NCBI RefSeq assembly: GCF_000004075.3
Contig: NC_026656.2
Span: 23,694,607 to 23,758,606 of the forward strand
Direction of reading: 5' to 3'
DNA: 64,000 nt
DNA from: Cucumis sativus
Taxonomy: Eukaryota > Streptophyta > Magnoliopsida > Cucurbitales > Cucurbitaceae
Numbering within the stretch: the stretch's first letter is position 1; every line of letters starts with the position of its first letter. The translations under genes and the position numbers were made by a program. This document shows, in pieces, positions 1-13,768 of the stretch. A model generated the notes under the pieces. The model did no database searches and was not told the DNA's origin. It was given only the letters and a program-made list of their open reading frames with translations.

Positions 1-37
1 AAGGGCAGGGTTAAGGAAAGACAGGAAAATCACTAAC

Positions 38-3000
38 CAGAGTTTGGGATCATTGGGCATTTGAGAAAGTCGACTTTTGATGAGATCTACAGCCGCTGCT
101 TTCTTCTCTAATAAGCTGTTAATTAAATGAATTATCGTGAGATTGTAACTGGGAAACGAGAAGTAAAGTTGAGATGCAAGTGCAGTTGATTATTGAAAAC
201 AAAATCACCATACCGGTAACAGAAAATTAAGTTATCCCACAACTCCAACTCCTCAAATATTTTAACTGCCTCTCCAATTAAACCGCAGCTCACTAAAAGT
301 TCACCATATTCTCTGAAATTCAAGTTGAGCACCATAACCAATCAAGATGTAATAAATATGGGATTTGAAATCTAGAAACTTCAAACTTCTATAACAATCA
401 TGACAAAGGGTGGTGTAAAAGACTTACTTCCGCAAAGCAGGAAAAGTAGGAACATAAACCCCGCAACAGAAAAACATCCTTTGCACCACTCCTGGATAGC
501 AATCATAATAACCCTCAACCTGAAAAAAATGAAAATTATTGATGAGAGACATCAAACTAAACATAACGAAGATGATAGATATGACTTGTGGTTGTGGTGT
601 ACAGCAGAAAGCACAGTGGCACACTATCAGACTCAGAAACTAAGAGGTAAGAATACAAAAAAAAAAAGATAATACGAAACCTACAGTGCCACTTTTTCAT
701 CAAGGAGCCAAGCTTTCTTAACATAAAATAGAAACAAAAGTTCAAGACTACAGACCATTTACAGAGTCAAGGTTCTAATGACAGCAGGCGATCAAATGAG
801 AAAAGAACTTGAGTAACAAATAAATCAATAACCAATTAATGGTGAAAAAGTTGTATTGAGAACTGCTCAAATTAGGAAGAAAAATGCACCTCGTACCAAT
901 TTTTCCATCATCACTAAAGCACGCTCCTTTGTACGACTACGGCTGGACTCCCATCGAACTCGCAAGATGTTGCAGAAAAACCTCACCTGAAAATGATTGG
1001 GAACATACACCAGAATTAAATCAAGTGAAAAGGCCAAGTGCCAAAAATGAACAGATTGGTCGATTGAGAAATTCCAAACATTAGAAAGGTCAAGATTATA
1101 GAGTAACAGAAAAAAATGAAATTTGACAAATTGCATGAGTATAGAAATTAAAAAATCACCAAAGTAAAACCAAAATGAACAATCTGAGAGTACACATATA
1201 ACTAAGACCATCTAAGAAATTACCTGCAGTTATCAGATGAGAGCAACTAGCCCTATATTTTCTAGCAATAATGTACAAAAATAAATCTAGACTGAAAAAT
1301 CATGGCTCCAAAAGAAAATTCATCTTTTAACAAACAGTTCAGTTAACAATCATACAAAAAAGGTAAGGGAGAGTGTATTGAAGTCCTGCAATTAACTAAT
1401 TAAGTAGAAAAAAGATGCCAAGATACGCTCTGTAATGTATTGAGATAAAAATACACATCTTTCATAACAGATGTAATTAGGTAATGAAATAAGTTTATTC
1501 TCACCATAAACAATGATGACTGCTGAGTGTCAATAGCTTCTATATATGGAGCCATATCCCACCCTGCATACAATAAAAATCGCTCAGAATATCACACAAA
1601 AATGAAACATTAAAGATCAATACTGATTAAGCAGATTTGGCATGCAATACAACGAACGGTTTGAAACTGGTGTCAGATTGCAGATATCCAATCAATTACA
1701 CTAGTACCAAAATTGAGTTCAAACTTCAAATCATTTTGCTTAATATTTAAGATAATGTCGCTCAAATAAAAATGTTTTTGAACGACGGTTTCCATTCAAT
1801 ATTTAAAAAATAAAATAAATAAATAAAAGTATTATATATATATGTTCTAGCTATTTGCCAATAACTTGATATCAAAAGTTTCTTTAGTTTAAGAGGAAAA
1901 TTTAGAATTCCACTTTAAAAAAAATGGTATGTCCTTCATAAATACATGATAGAAAATAATTAGTCAAAAGTAAATTATCATATTATTTACACTGCTTAAT
2001 CAATTAGCATGTTACATTATATTCAAATAAGCAGCATGCCAAACATAGACGAATAAAGAATTTTTTAATTAATGTATACAAATATAGCACCCAGTAACTC
2101 TAATTTCACAATCATAACTGATTAAAAGTTATACATTAATCAGATACCCCTCAAGCAATACAATAATTTTAGGGAAATTAAACAATCATGTACAGTTCAG
2201 GCAAAACTCTATCGCTATAAGCTTCCATCACAATCATGATAAAGAAGAATTCATATATCTTTTCAAAAGTGCAAGCCGATCATTTTTCCAATTCATTTAT
2301 CATAATTAAGGCCATAGTTCACTTGATCTATGGGGTGCAAAAGCATTTAAACTCACAACCCCCGTCACTGATGGATAGGGATTACTCAGATGTAAATAAA
2401 ATCAATAATCAACATTATCGTCGATACTGTGAAGTCAAGTGAATTTGTAAAGCTTCATTCATTGCATAAGCTTCACAGATTAGGTTGTTTAAATAATAAA
2501 ACATGTATATTAACAAGGCAATAAGGCTACTTGTATTTTCAACTCGAATGTTTTTTACATATATAGATGTGTGTGTACATGCATACATATATTTCTTTTA
2601 TATATATACCTAAATTTAAACAAAAAAGCTAGTTGAAGCATCTATAAATGTTTCATGAGAGCCGAACTCTTGCATTAGTCTTTTATCCATAATTATTGCG
2701 ACCAAGAAAGATACTCAAAGCACATAATTTTCTACATAACACACTCACGCTGCATCTCATCAGATCGAGAACTCTTCTCAATTAGAAGGCATTTTGCCAA
2801 AATGATTGCTTGCTGAATTGGCCTGAGATTAGGAATAGTGGAACCACCATTATGAATCCCATCTGCTTTAGTTCCTGACTCGTTATCATTATTTAACAAC
2901 TTTGGCGCCATTAGTATGTCAGAGGTCTCAAAAGTTTTGGATTGGGAAGGCAAATTATCCTTGTGCATCGTAGAACCATGCGCCTGGTGCCCAGGCTCCC

Positions 3001-4774
3001 TCTCTGATGAGTCTGCATTCGCAACAAGCACTAACTGTGCCTTTGGTTCCACCTACAACAAAAGATTATCTTTAAGCTGAAAGTGACCAAAATCTTGAGG
3101 AAACTCTAACTGTTTTTTTTTTTAAGTTACTCACCTGATATGAAGTACGAAAACCAAGAACACCTGTAATAGAAAGCTCAAGACCAGATTCCACTTCAGC
3201 CGACTCAAAATGTTGCCTGCCAAATACCTATCTCAGCAAAAACTAAATCGAGCAAAAACAAAATGGCAGTTGTGACCAAAACATGAAATTTGGTTAGTGG
3301 TCAGATTACCCTTAAAAATTTTGAGTTAATCATGCATGGAACACTGATGTAAGTGTGAACAAATTTCAAGACAAGAATATGTGGGAATTAATGCAGGTAG
3401 TTCATCAAGGCTAAATCATGCATTGGTATTTTGAAAAGGATAAGCAAATTTTAAGATGAAAAGAGACCAACGCTCTAAGATACAAAATGAGCTTACAAGA
3501 GACTAATGCTAAATCGTGCATTAGTCATAAATGAATAATATTTGGATAGCTTCTTGGGCATTTTAATCAATACCTGCATGAATCAACTCTTCCATAATAA
3601 TATTCCATTATCCCAGCTTCCAAGTGAATCATCGAGACAATCGTTGAAGCCTCTCCTTCTTGCAAATTGGCACCCCAATAACTCTTTACATTTTCCTGAA
3701 TGCCAAAATCAACTAAGGCTTCACCCATAAGGACTTGCAAATGATCAAACAAAGAAGACGACCGCTCATCTAAAATTCTTTGTTGACAAAGTAGTACTCT
3801 GGCAAGCCACCAAGAAATGCTTTTCATCCCATATTTTGAACTCGTATTTTCTTTGAATAGCATGTCTTTAATCCTTGTGAGCAGCATCTTTGCAAACACA
3901 ATATACTACAGGACACGAAGAAACACGAACATTGGCTCAAAAGATCAGCAAGCAGATCATGACTGAAATAAACAAACACACACATATTCATGCACATGCA
4001 TAGCTCATGCACGGATGACATGTGTGTTTATATTGAATTTATGTCAATTCAGAAGTTGTTTGGTCCTACCTGAATATTAGTGAATTTGCCAAATAAATCG
4101 GACCCGGTAAACATCAGCTGGTGCCTCGCCCAATTATCCCACTCCACAAAACCTTCAACTTTCAACTCTATGACTGCCATGGGAGATCTAGCCAGCCCCT
4201 CTAATGGTCTAGAAAATTGCATACACAAAATAAAAGCATAAATTAGACACAAAAATAATGATAGTTAAATCCCATCATCTCAGATCTCTAAGATGAATAG
4301 CCAAAGAGCCACTACTTAAGAAAAAAAACAACTTAAAAGACAGGAAATCGTTAATTTGGCTCACCCAGACACGTTACTTTGAGTAAATGTGAGAAATGAT
4401 GCAATTGCAATACAAACCACGATCATCAGCCTACACAATCTATCTTCCTCATTTTCAAATTTGCTAATTACGAATTTCTCAGCGCACTCGAGCAACTCAG
4501 CATACACCTGCTCGGCACACTCAGTCGAGTCAGTGAATTGACACGGCGACATATTGACGAGTCCAAGCACAAGTTGAGCAGCATTGGAAGCAAGGGCTTT
4601 CTGGTAGTCGCCAGCTAAAATAGAATTCACCAAGATGTCTAGAGATTCGTGGAGACGGTTGCGTGAAGTTTGAGTTTGAGAATCAGCCGGACAATCAGAG
4701 GGCAGAGAAGAGAATGTGCAGTAGAGGAGACGGAGCTCATGAGTTCGAAGAAAATCCAGTGCCGATTCCGACAT
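38..4774 (-). CDS. TTC27: TTC27-like TPR protein, N-terminal half (partial, 10 exons)
   Basis: Coding exons read on the minus strand with GT-AG junctions and consistent phases: 4774-4365, 4208-4070, 3905-3574, 3216-3135, 3052-2749, 1563-1505, 986-897, 519-428, 312-214, 115-38. They give about 561 residues, and the gene continues past the left edge. The product resembles tetratricopeptide repeat protein 27 (yeast Emw1 family). Landmarks are SNVSG/PLEGL at the exon 1-2 join, SWWLARVLLCQQRILDERS in exon 3, a conserved block ending in GVLGFRTSYQ, CYPGVVQRMFFCCGVYVP, then EYGELLVSCGLIGEAVKIFE and ELWDNLIFCY. The C-terminal TPR array, where most of the fold lies, is outside the window. The start (MSESALDFLRTHELR) is the first ATG of a long exon that aligns with the family N-terminus. 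The role is inferred from the family: an essential cytosolic TPR scaffold, with no catalytic activity expected. No stop or frameshift interrupts the exons. Exact splice sites are by eye. Confidence 0.86.
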
Positions 4775-6953
4775 GTTTTTCAGGTGGCAAAGAGTGTGAT
4801 GCGTAAGTTCGTTAGGGCTTAAACGGTGTCGCCACCGGGAGTAAGAGTGGCAAGGTTTTGGGGTTTATGAGACCAAATATGAATTTACCAATCTAAAAGC
4901 ATCTAAACGTTCCTGAGATAGTGAAATACAATTCCAAAGGTTAGAATTGAGCTCAAAACCTTGGTTGAAATATAAAATAGTGTTCAGTAAACTTATCCAA
5001 AACGACCTTAAGCCTCAATCCCACCACCCCAAATCAAGCCTAAAGTACAAAACAGGGAATACCCAAGAAATAACACGTCTAAATTTGGTTCAAAAGGCTC
5101 TAAACATAGCTATAACGCTTAACACTCACCAAAATAGGCTTGGGTCTTTGCTGAAAAGTCTTCGAATAGCCCTGAAACCATTCCGAATCTACAATAAAAA
5201 GCTTCCAAGCGTTAGAGACTAATATAAAGAACCTTAAACTAGTTTGAAAAAAGATTTAGAGTGATATACCCACTAAATCTCACCCAAAACGACCCGAAAC
5301 CTCGTTTGTTGTATCCAACCTCACTTAATCCTACATATTTGGAGCCATTAAGACGTGGGTATTTCGATTCCGATGCTGAAATCCAATGGGCAAGTGCTAG
5401 AAACTCACCGAATAGAGGGAAAACGCTACTGTTGTCAAAGGCCGTCGCATCATGGGTTTGTTTTCCATTAACGCCGTTCGTGGTTGCAGGCAGCGTCCAA
5501 CGTGAACGTGAGGAAGAAGAAGCGCCGTAAGTGGTTAACCTATGGGTAAGTATAATCCACTTATCTATAGCCTTGCCCACAGTGAACGTGATGAGAGAAT
5601 GGAACAAAGGGTAACTTTACTCACAGTGGTCGCCGGTATGCGGCTGTTGAAGACGAGCGACGATTGTTGACAGGAGTGGACGGCGCAATTGGTTGCGAGT
5701 TGGGCTGGAGCGTCAAACAAAGAAAACGAGGAAGAGACCGTAATAGGAAGAAAATCCTAAGAGTCTGAGTTGGGATGGAGCGAAGCGGCTTTCTAGAGGC
5801 ATTTCGTATACTCAGTAGAGGCTTTCTAGAGGCATTTCGTATACTCGGTAAAGGGATCGGGTAGATATGACATAGAAGAGACTGGTATATTCCGTAATAG
5901 GTTCAGTTATGTTTCATAGTCATAAGTGCCGTTGAAGTTTCATGATATGCTTTAGAGAAAGAGGGGCAGGGTTGCAATGAGGTTAAAAACTTAAAACTAG
6001 GTTTTTAGTTAGAAAAAATAGCACATTTTTAGGTTTACATTTTAAAAGTAGAACACTTTAAAAAAAGCTTTTGGTCGACCTCGACATTGAGATTATTCTC
6101 AAATTTTATAAAATCCTTTCAACATAATTCTAAGTCAATCTCAACCGAGATCAGCATCAAGATTGTAAGTTTTATTTTGAAATTTCAAAATAAAGGGTAT
6201 TCTCAAATGCCCAAAATACTCTTGGAAACTTGAACATTACAAATTCATAAACTCTAAACCTTGTGCTCATCCTGACCAAGATTGGATTTTAGGTTATGTT
6301 ATAGTGTGAAGGTGATTTACTTTGAACGATTTCATAGTTTAAGGCTAGATTTTAGGTTATGTTATAGTGTTTTCTGTGAAATTTGAGGCAAATGGAAAAA
6401 TATGTAGTTGGTTTTCTGTTGTAGTTGGATGTAGAACTAGATTTTAAGTTAATGTAGGTAGTTTCTTTTGATGAATCTCCACAATTTCATCAATCTAGGC
6501 TTATGTAGATAAAGAATCTCAGTCGAGATCGATGAAATTACCCCAAGATTTGTTGAATAAGTCCTGAGATTTGTTATGCTTCACATGCATTTTGTGGGGT
6601 AATCTCGTGCATGATTTCATCTGAGATAGGTCCGAGATACATCACATAATACATATAAAACCCTTATAGTTCAATATCTTCATTCTCTATTTTTCTTTCT
6701 TTGTATGACTCTATCCTCCCAAGATCAAAGTTCCTTGTTGTATTTTGTAGAGCTTGAACGAGAGAGAAGGAAGGAAGGTAGAGAGCGAAGAGCATCTTAA
6801 GAGGAAATCCGTGCAAAAGGCACATATGAAGAAGAGCATTCAGATGAAGAAGTTGAGAACATGGTTGAGCTTGAGCCATAGCATACTTTGAGGGACTTGC
6901 TACTTCTAATCTGAACCAACAGTCACTTTGCATTACCTATCCCAAGACAACAT
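4775..6953. other. Spacer upstream of the TTC27-like gene
   Basis: This holds the 5' flank of the minus-strand TTC27-like gene and then AT-rich sequence. Open frames here are short and show no family motif. One small tandem repeat (5787-5852) is listed separately. The phrase around 6288 (ttttaggttatgttatagtg) recurs about 66 bp later. No gene or classifiable element seen. Confidence 0.5.
5787..5852. repeat. 33-bp tandem duplication
   Basis: Two adjacent copies of a unit beginning ggctttctagaggcatttcg, at 5787-5819 and 5820-5852, differ at only one or two positions. Low copy number and no coding potential; probably a slippage or repair duplication. Confidence 0.85.
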
Positions 6954-7390
6954 GTAATTTTGAGTTGAAAACAAAATCATTCCTTTACTGCCTATCTTTC
7001 ATGGTTTTGATAAGGACCCACATAAACACATAAAGGAGTTTCATGTTGTGTGTCGTGGTATGAGAGCATATGGAATGAAGGAGTAATTGAACAATCACAC
7101 AATGCAAGTAGCAAAGGAGTAAAACGTCTGTTTATCACGAATTTTAGTGTCTTAACGCAGATTTTTAGTGAAAGACAACATCAACTAACTATGGAACGAA
7201 AGGATGATATGTGGGTCCTTATCAAAACCATGAAAGATAGGCAATAAAGGAATGATTTCGTTTTCAACTCAAAATTACACAATGCAAGTAGCAAAGGAGT
7301 AAAACGTCTGTTTATCACGAATTTTAGTGTCTTAACGCAGATTTTTAGTGAAAGACAACATCAACTAACTATGGAACGAAAGGATGATAT
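6954..7390. repeat. Compound repeat: 70-bp inverted arms plus 114-bp direct copies
   Basis: 6954-7023 and 7209-7278 are reverse complements over 70 bp with two mismatches. 7097-7210 and 7277-7390 are identical 114-bp direct copies, 180 bp apart. The second inverted arm lies almost exactly between the two direct copies. An open frame at 7050-7247 spans the junction and is a by-product of the repeat. Confidence 0.88.
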
Positions 7391-8992
7391 TAGGCGATAT
7401 ACGTTGCTAGAAGACAAGAGGGTTGGTGTGAATGTCAACTAAAGGACGAAAGGATGTATGCAGTGTTGCGCAACAGTGTTAGAGAATTAATGACACACCA
7501 GACTATGTTAAGTCTCATTGACCTTCACCTATAAATACAAGACTATTTCCTTCATTTGAGTGTGTGTTAAAATCCGACGAAAAGGCTAAGTTTCATCCAT
7601 AACACTTCTTCTCTCTTTTAGGTGAGAGCTTAAATTGAGAGTTGTAAAGAACCCAACCCCTTTCCCCATTAATGTAATAGGCAAAAAGGAAGCCAAAAAA
7701 CATGAGAGATATTGTGTTCAAAGGCTTGACACATTTTTTCTCTAATCCATTTGCAATTTTTACTTAAGTTGTATTTGTATCATGGACCTATGTCCCAAAG
7801 GTCTAAAGTTTTTATTGTAAATGCAATGACTTTACACTTTCATTCTCCCATTTTGTTGTCTTTCATTTCCTAATGTTGCAAGTATTCATGATTGATAAAA
7901 AGTGGAATTAGTTCAAAGGGAATCTAGGTGTTTGTATTACATACCACTCTTAGTTAGTGTTATATCCAACACATTGTCCCATTCAAAAGGAGTAAATCGT
8001 TTGATGTTGTTACTTGAGAAAGTAATGGCTAAGACCTCATTAATCAAACAACGAATGGATTGTAGCCATACAATCACTTCATTGAACTCCTCCTTAACAT
8101 GCATATTAGAAATGTGAGTGTTTGTGGCAATTAGGCACCGAAAGGTAGCTCACCTTAAAATATGAGGAATTATAAGTAATTTGATCAAACATATTAGAAA
8201 TAAGTTATATGCTAATCTCAATTATTTGTGTCTCGAACGACTAACAAGTATGGTGAAAGGCTCCAAAAGAATGCTCGCCCTAATTTTGAGCTTAACAGAT
8301 GTTTCATGTCCCCTCCATGAATTAATTATCCTTTGGCCCAAGTTATAATATCTAGAACATTCTAACAACTATCTTGTCTAACTCAATTGAGTTCAATAGC
8401 ATGCATCACACACCATATTCATGTCATCTCTTTCACCTCACACTTAATGTACATAGTAGGATAGTCAATGTTGTGGATATAACAATATTGTACAACTATC
8501 GTATGTAACTAAGTTATACATTACAATCAAAGACAAACAAAAGTTTCTTGTGTTTGACATTAGCTTACCTAGAAAACCTCTCTCTTTGCTTACAATTGGA
8601 CAAGATGGAAGAACACTTATACACAATTGACAAACCTTTAGAACTAAGCAATGTATAAGTGTCTACACCTTTTCTCTTAGCCTAAACGCCAAGTGAAGTC
8701 GCATGATTAAATCATTAACGCCATATCTACGATAGTATGATCATGAACGCATACAAACAAACAAGAAAGGGCCTTGGTGAATAAAACCCCCTGCGGAGGC
8801 TAAAGCGTTGATTTTTACAATGACTGCTAATGGCCAACAATTTGGGACAAGAGATTGAGTCTCTTTGTCCTCTACATCATCACAAAAGGTAAATGTACTT
8901 AGATATGAATTTGCAAAATTGATCACTCTTATGAACACATATATTTATTGCATGAAGACAACAACCTCAAGAGCATGTTGCTGAGATGAACT
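7391..8992 (+). mobile_element. Decayed Gypsy-type LTR region, copy 1
   Basis: A promoter-like stretch (cacctataaatacaagac near 7530) is followed by sequence that parallels 55.2-56.3 kb in the same order and orientation. Shared phrases include aacaagtatgg, ctaggaaacctctct-like, and taacgccatatctac-like. This suggests two old copies of one LTR family. No gag-pol frame survives. Boundaries are approximate. The block ends where the 8993 LTR-like block begins. Confidence 0.5.
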
Positions 8993-10796
8993 TGTTGGAA
9001 TTTGTATCTTAAAACTCGTAGATTGTAAATATAATTCATTGATCATTATTGATTATATTATTAGTTTTTGTCTTAATAACCCAAATCCAATAAACTAACA
9101 TCCTAAGTTGTTTGATGAGTCTTGAACAGTATATAGAGACATACAATGATCAATGTTCGAGATCAACATAAAGGGTCTATAGTATAGGGATAAGGTTTGG
9201 TACTTTATCCTGGTAACACTATGGATACGACTCACTTTGTATTTCATACAAATGCAATGATCCAACTCGTTCATGTAGGTGACGTGAGTGAAAGTATTAT
9301 ATGCAATGAGTTTGCATAAGACCGGACCACGAAATAGTAATCACTAGATGTAACTTCGTTAACTAATTAGGTTTCTATTTCACTAGGATGACCTAAGTAA
9401 CTTAGTTTTAATCCTGAGTGTATTATGAACTCCTATTCGCAAGAGATTGTCCTTTGATTTGTATGGGTGAGAGTGGTCAAATTGTTGACTTAATATGCTT
9501 ATCATTTTGGAGACAAGACCGAGTGAGGAGCTGGGAACATAATTACATAAGATGAAATTCACACTTTCCCTATTGTAGGGTAAGTAGATAAGTGTTCCCT
9601 TAAATGGTGTCTCTAAGACTTGAACAAAGGGTCATGCCCTCTCTACGACACAAGAGGAGTTTATATTTATTAGTTGGACCATAAATAAGTTGTTCATTAG
9701 AGGATAACTGGTATTTAAGTAGAGGTAACTTAGGGGTAAAACGATAAATTGACCTAAGTGGTGTTACAAACACTCGTGAATGACTAACTTATTGTTATTG
9801 GTCTATATCCGTGCACACAGAAATATATCTACATTGAGAAGAGTTCAGTTGTGAGTCTTTAGTGAAGTGTACACACAGTTAACGAATATTGATTAATGTG
9901 GTTAATGAGTTTAGCCAATTAATATCATATGGTTGTAGCTTCTTATATATAAGTCCATTAGGTCCCCTTCCTAGCTTATATTGGTTGTAATTTGAAATGA
10001 TCAAATTTACTTTGGGAATTAATATAATGTATGGTGTTATATTATAATATAAAGTTTATATTTTAATTAAACTTATATAAATTTAATTTTAGATATGATT
10101 CAAAATTAATTTATGAGAGATAAAATATTTGAATGAGTTCAAATATTAATTTAATGTGAATTGGATTCGTATTAAAATGATTGGTTATTAAAGAAATTTA
10201 TATTTGAATATGATTCAAATTTGATTCAAGTTAAATATAAGATATTTAATTTAACTATTAATCAATTGGAGAATTAATTAATAGTTTAGTTTAATTTGAT
10301 TAAATTAAATTAATTTAAAAACTATAAGATATGTGAGAGATATTCATCAAATATGATTTAATTAATTATTAATTGATTTGAAATTTCTATTAATTTAATA
10401 TTTTTTAAATTAATAGAATCTTATGATTCTCTCGTAATCCCATAAAAGAAGGTGAGTTATATAAATATGTAGAAGAAAAACAATTTTTCTTAATCAATTA
10501 AGCTAATGTTTTTGCTCTCTACAAAAATAGTTTCTCTTTAAACATTTTTCCATCTCAATTGTTCTCCGACGGGTGGTGTCCGAATTTGAAGTTTTTTTAG
10601 ATTAAGAGGTGTCAAACTACGTAAGTTTGACATTCTCTGTATTCTTTTAAATTAAAAGCATACTTAGCCTTTAAGTAATAATAAGAAAATTAGTTTCTAT
10701 AATATTTTGTCAATGTATTGATATTTTGGGATTTTCAAATTAAATTGAAGAATGGTTCTGTAAAATCTTCCGTTGCCTAGGACTTTTATCCCTTCA
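8993..10796 (+). mobile_element. LTR-like block, probably a solo LTR
   Basis: Starts tgttggaatttgtatc and ends near ttccgttgcctaggac...ccttca, a TG...CA-bounded unit of about 1.8 kb. It has an AT-rich middle and leader-like sequence near 10,560-10,640. No internal gag-pol follows, hence the solo-LTR call. I could not find matching 5-bp target duplications, so the ends are tentative. The 10.0-10.4 kb part has a diverged relative at 35.45-35.85 kb. Confidence 0.5.
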
Positions 10797-11850
10797 CCTA
10801 TTTACTATGCATTTCAATCTCACACATCTTGCACTTTGCTGATATATTAGTGCAATAAGTTGATCTGATCTCCTTAGTTAGGCCTTTTGGTTTGGTTAGG
10901 GATGTTCTAGTAAAGGTGAATGACTTTCTTTTTCGTGTTGATTTTTATGTGATTGATGTTAATGTCTCTTCCCTCCTTTTGAGTTATCTATTCTGTTAGA
11001 GAGACCCTTCTTAGAGACAATGAAAGTTGTGATTAATGTGGATAAAGGGTCTTTGATAATTCAATAGGAGGGATCTCAACTATTTTGTATGTGCTTTAAT
11101 GTTTCTTCTACTGATTTTGCATGTTTTAGTTTCTCCATTTTACATAACAATATCCTAGCTAAGTTGGGGGTGGCAGTTGACAACTTAGATATTCACGATG
11201 GATATGGTCGATGAAGCCAAGTACGGTTGCGAGCATAACGATCTTAAAAATTTACACTACCTAGAGAGCCACTAGGGTTTTATTACTTTCTTAGTGTAGA
11301 TTACTTTTTTGTATTTTATTTTTATTTGATCTAATTCTTCCTATCTTATTGTGGAGCCAGACACCCATCCCTTCCTTGTGCCAAAATGGTAGAGAAGTTT
11401 TCTATTCCCTTTTGATTTGTCTCTTGCTTTTTTGTTTTTATCACATTGAGAGCAATGTAATATAAGTTGGGGGTGAGGTATATCTTGTGTTCTGGCTAAA
11501 GTCCTCGAGCATCTAAGGTCGACTATTGTATGTGCTTTAATTGATTGCTTACTTTGTTGCTTTGTGCTTTTCTATGATTTGCCTATGATACAATCTTAGA
11601 GTCATGCATGCATGAGGTAATATATGAAGAAAACAAGTATGTTTTTAGCATATTTTAAAATTTTCTCTTCCATTTCTCATGCACACTTAATTCTTTCACC
11701 ATCCATTAGGTCTTGTATTCTTAGAGTAGCTTTATTGGATCTATATGTATTGTCACCCCCAAAGGTCTTCCTTACATCAATTTTGTAATTCATATTCATT
11801 AGCAACCAACTAATTTTTCCACTTGCCTAAATAAATAAATAACTCTCCTG
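10797..11850 (+). mobile_element. Gypsy-type post-pol spacer relic
   Basis: Contains attgagagcaatgtaatat followed by a purine-rich aagttgggggtgaggt near 11,465-11,480. This is typical of the spacer and polypurine tract downstream of pol in plant Ty3/Gypsy elements. A similar agttgggggtggcag occurs near 11,162. No open frames remain. It may once have been continuous with the 7.4-9.0 kb relic. Confidence 0.4.
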
Positions 11851-12251
11851 TGATTAGTTAGGGTTTCTTGATGTTAGGTATGGTATATATGAACCACACT
11901 TCTCTTCTATTTCCATTGTATTTGTTAAATTTTTGTAAAATAAATGAAAATGATAATAAAGAAACGAAGTTGGTTTGTTCAATTGCATGTCTTGGTCGAA
12001 GTTGCATATCTTACCATTGTTGGAGTATGGAGAAAGCAAATTGAGGCAGGTCCTTTTAAGTCTATTATATATAACGTCGATAAACACATATAATAGTCTA
12101 TTTTGGTCTATCACAATCCATCATAATCTATTTTGTGATGTTTTGCTATATTTTGTAAATATTTTAATTTATTTTTCTATATTTGAAAATATGTCAAATT
12201 ATAAGTGATAGACTCTATGACTGTCTATGACTAATAAATTAATATTGATAA
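11851..12251. other. AT-rich spacer
   Basis: Short non-coding AT-rich stretch. Nothing else recognised before the Helitron start. Confidence 0.5.
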
Positions 12252-13768
12252 TCTATAATATATAAAAGTTCCTATATGGAGAATTTTTTTTAGTCCATTT
12301 TACTCATTTGATTATAAGTATTTTTACTATTCATTTGATGACAATTTTGTCATTCAACTTCAATGCATGAGTAGTGGATGAATTTTAACTCCCATCTCCA
12401 TTTCATTAACCACTTCAATATTTGATTAAAAAATATTTATTATCTTAATTAATTTCATGGGTAGTGGAAGAATTTTTATAAGCATTATAATAAATTCAAG
12501 GAAGTCTTTTAAAATTCTCTAATCCATATTTTCGACCAATTTATTTAATATAAATGTATGAAATCTCTTGTTTCCTTGAGCAACAAATCATTGTTAAATG
12601 GGGAGGGAAGTAGAAGGAGACGAGCAAGATGGGAAGATAAAAATTAATAGTGAATCTAGAAAATTGCATCATCAATTAAGAGGGGAGAAAAATGCAAGAA
12701 GACAAGATTTATTTTTCTGGTGTTAGAGATCTATACAAGTATTTTCTTTCATTTCTTTGTAAATATTACTACTTTTCTATTTCTTCGAAACTATTTTTCT
12801 TTTTGTTATTTTTTTTAGTTATATAGATGAGTAGAATTAAAAAATTTCTTCCATATTCGTTTCTATTATCTATATCTTCCTTTTAATTTTCTAACTCAAA
12901 TGAGAAAGTAAAATGGCATAAGACCTTATTTTTTATTATGTCTTTGATCTTAAATTAATCTCTTTTTTATGCTTTTTTTAGATCAACACTCTGAAATTTC
13001 TAACATTTTTTTTTTGAGTGTGTTTTTAAATTAGTATTATTTTAGATGATAAAAATTTAATATTTAGACATAAGCACAAAATTAAAGGAGTTTAGAAACT
13101 GAATTATGGTGAAGCTAAATTCAAATTAATGATTTTAGTTACACATTTTCAAATTCTTAGCTTAAAAATATTATATGATCTTTATATTATGTATCAACTA
13201 TGGTCGCCTTATGAATATTTGTTACGAACGTTCAAATTCTAAAATAGTAAAAGAGAATAAATTAACTATTTAATCTCATAAAAACCAAACATTTTATATA
13301 TACACACATATTTTCTACATCAATTATCCAATAGTAATTGTTATTATGTTTCTATATATTACTTAAGTCTCTTTTTCTTCTTATGCTTCTTTCAATGATC
13401 TTCAATAATATAATTTAATTTAAAATTATTTTATAATTTAGAGATATAATATAAATTATTTTAAAAAATAAATTAAATATGATCACATTTTCATACATAA
13501 CTAAACTTGAAACAAGGAGACTAACTAAAAAAAATAAAAGCTTGTATCCACTCTTTTATAGAAATTAATTTTGCAACATCTCTATCATTAATTATGATTA
13601 ACAATCAATTATTAATTTTAAATAGAAGTAAAAAATGATGAGATGTAACTCTAAATATGACAAATATAATTATTAGTCAAATGTTACTATAACTTATATT
13701 CTTAATTTTATATTTTAAAAGATAACATGTCATCCACGTACAACATAACGTACGTGAAAGAAAACTAG
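12252..13768 (+). mobile_element. Non-autonomous Helitron (1,517 bp)
   Basis: The 5' end reads TCTATAATATATAAAAGT, a form common in plant Helitrons. The 3' end is CTAG at 13765-13768. It is preceded by a perfect 7-bp stem (13735-13741 CACGTAC, 13750-13756 GTACGTG) with an 8-nt loop and an 8-nt gap to CTAG. The host bases either side are A (12251) and T (13769), the expected AT target, with no target duplication. No Rep/helicase frame is present, so any movement would need a helper in trans. The element ends 431 bp upstream of a P450 start codon. Confidence 0.85.

Noticed and set aside
5239..5607. 122-codon minus-strand frame and 89-codon plus-strand frame near 5.3-5.5 kb
   Set aside because: They overlap on opposite strands with no recognisable domain or splice continuation.
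8988..10801. Target duplication proof for the LTR-like block
   Set aside because: Bases before 8993 (gaact) and after 10796 (cctat) do not match, so insertion boundaries remain unproven.
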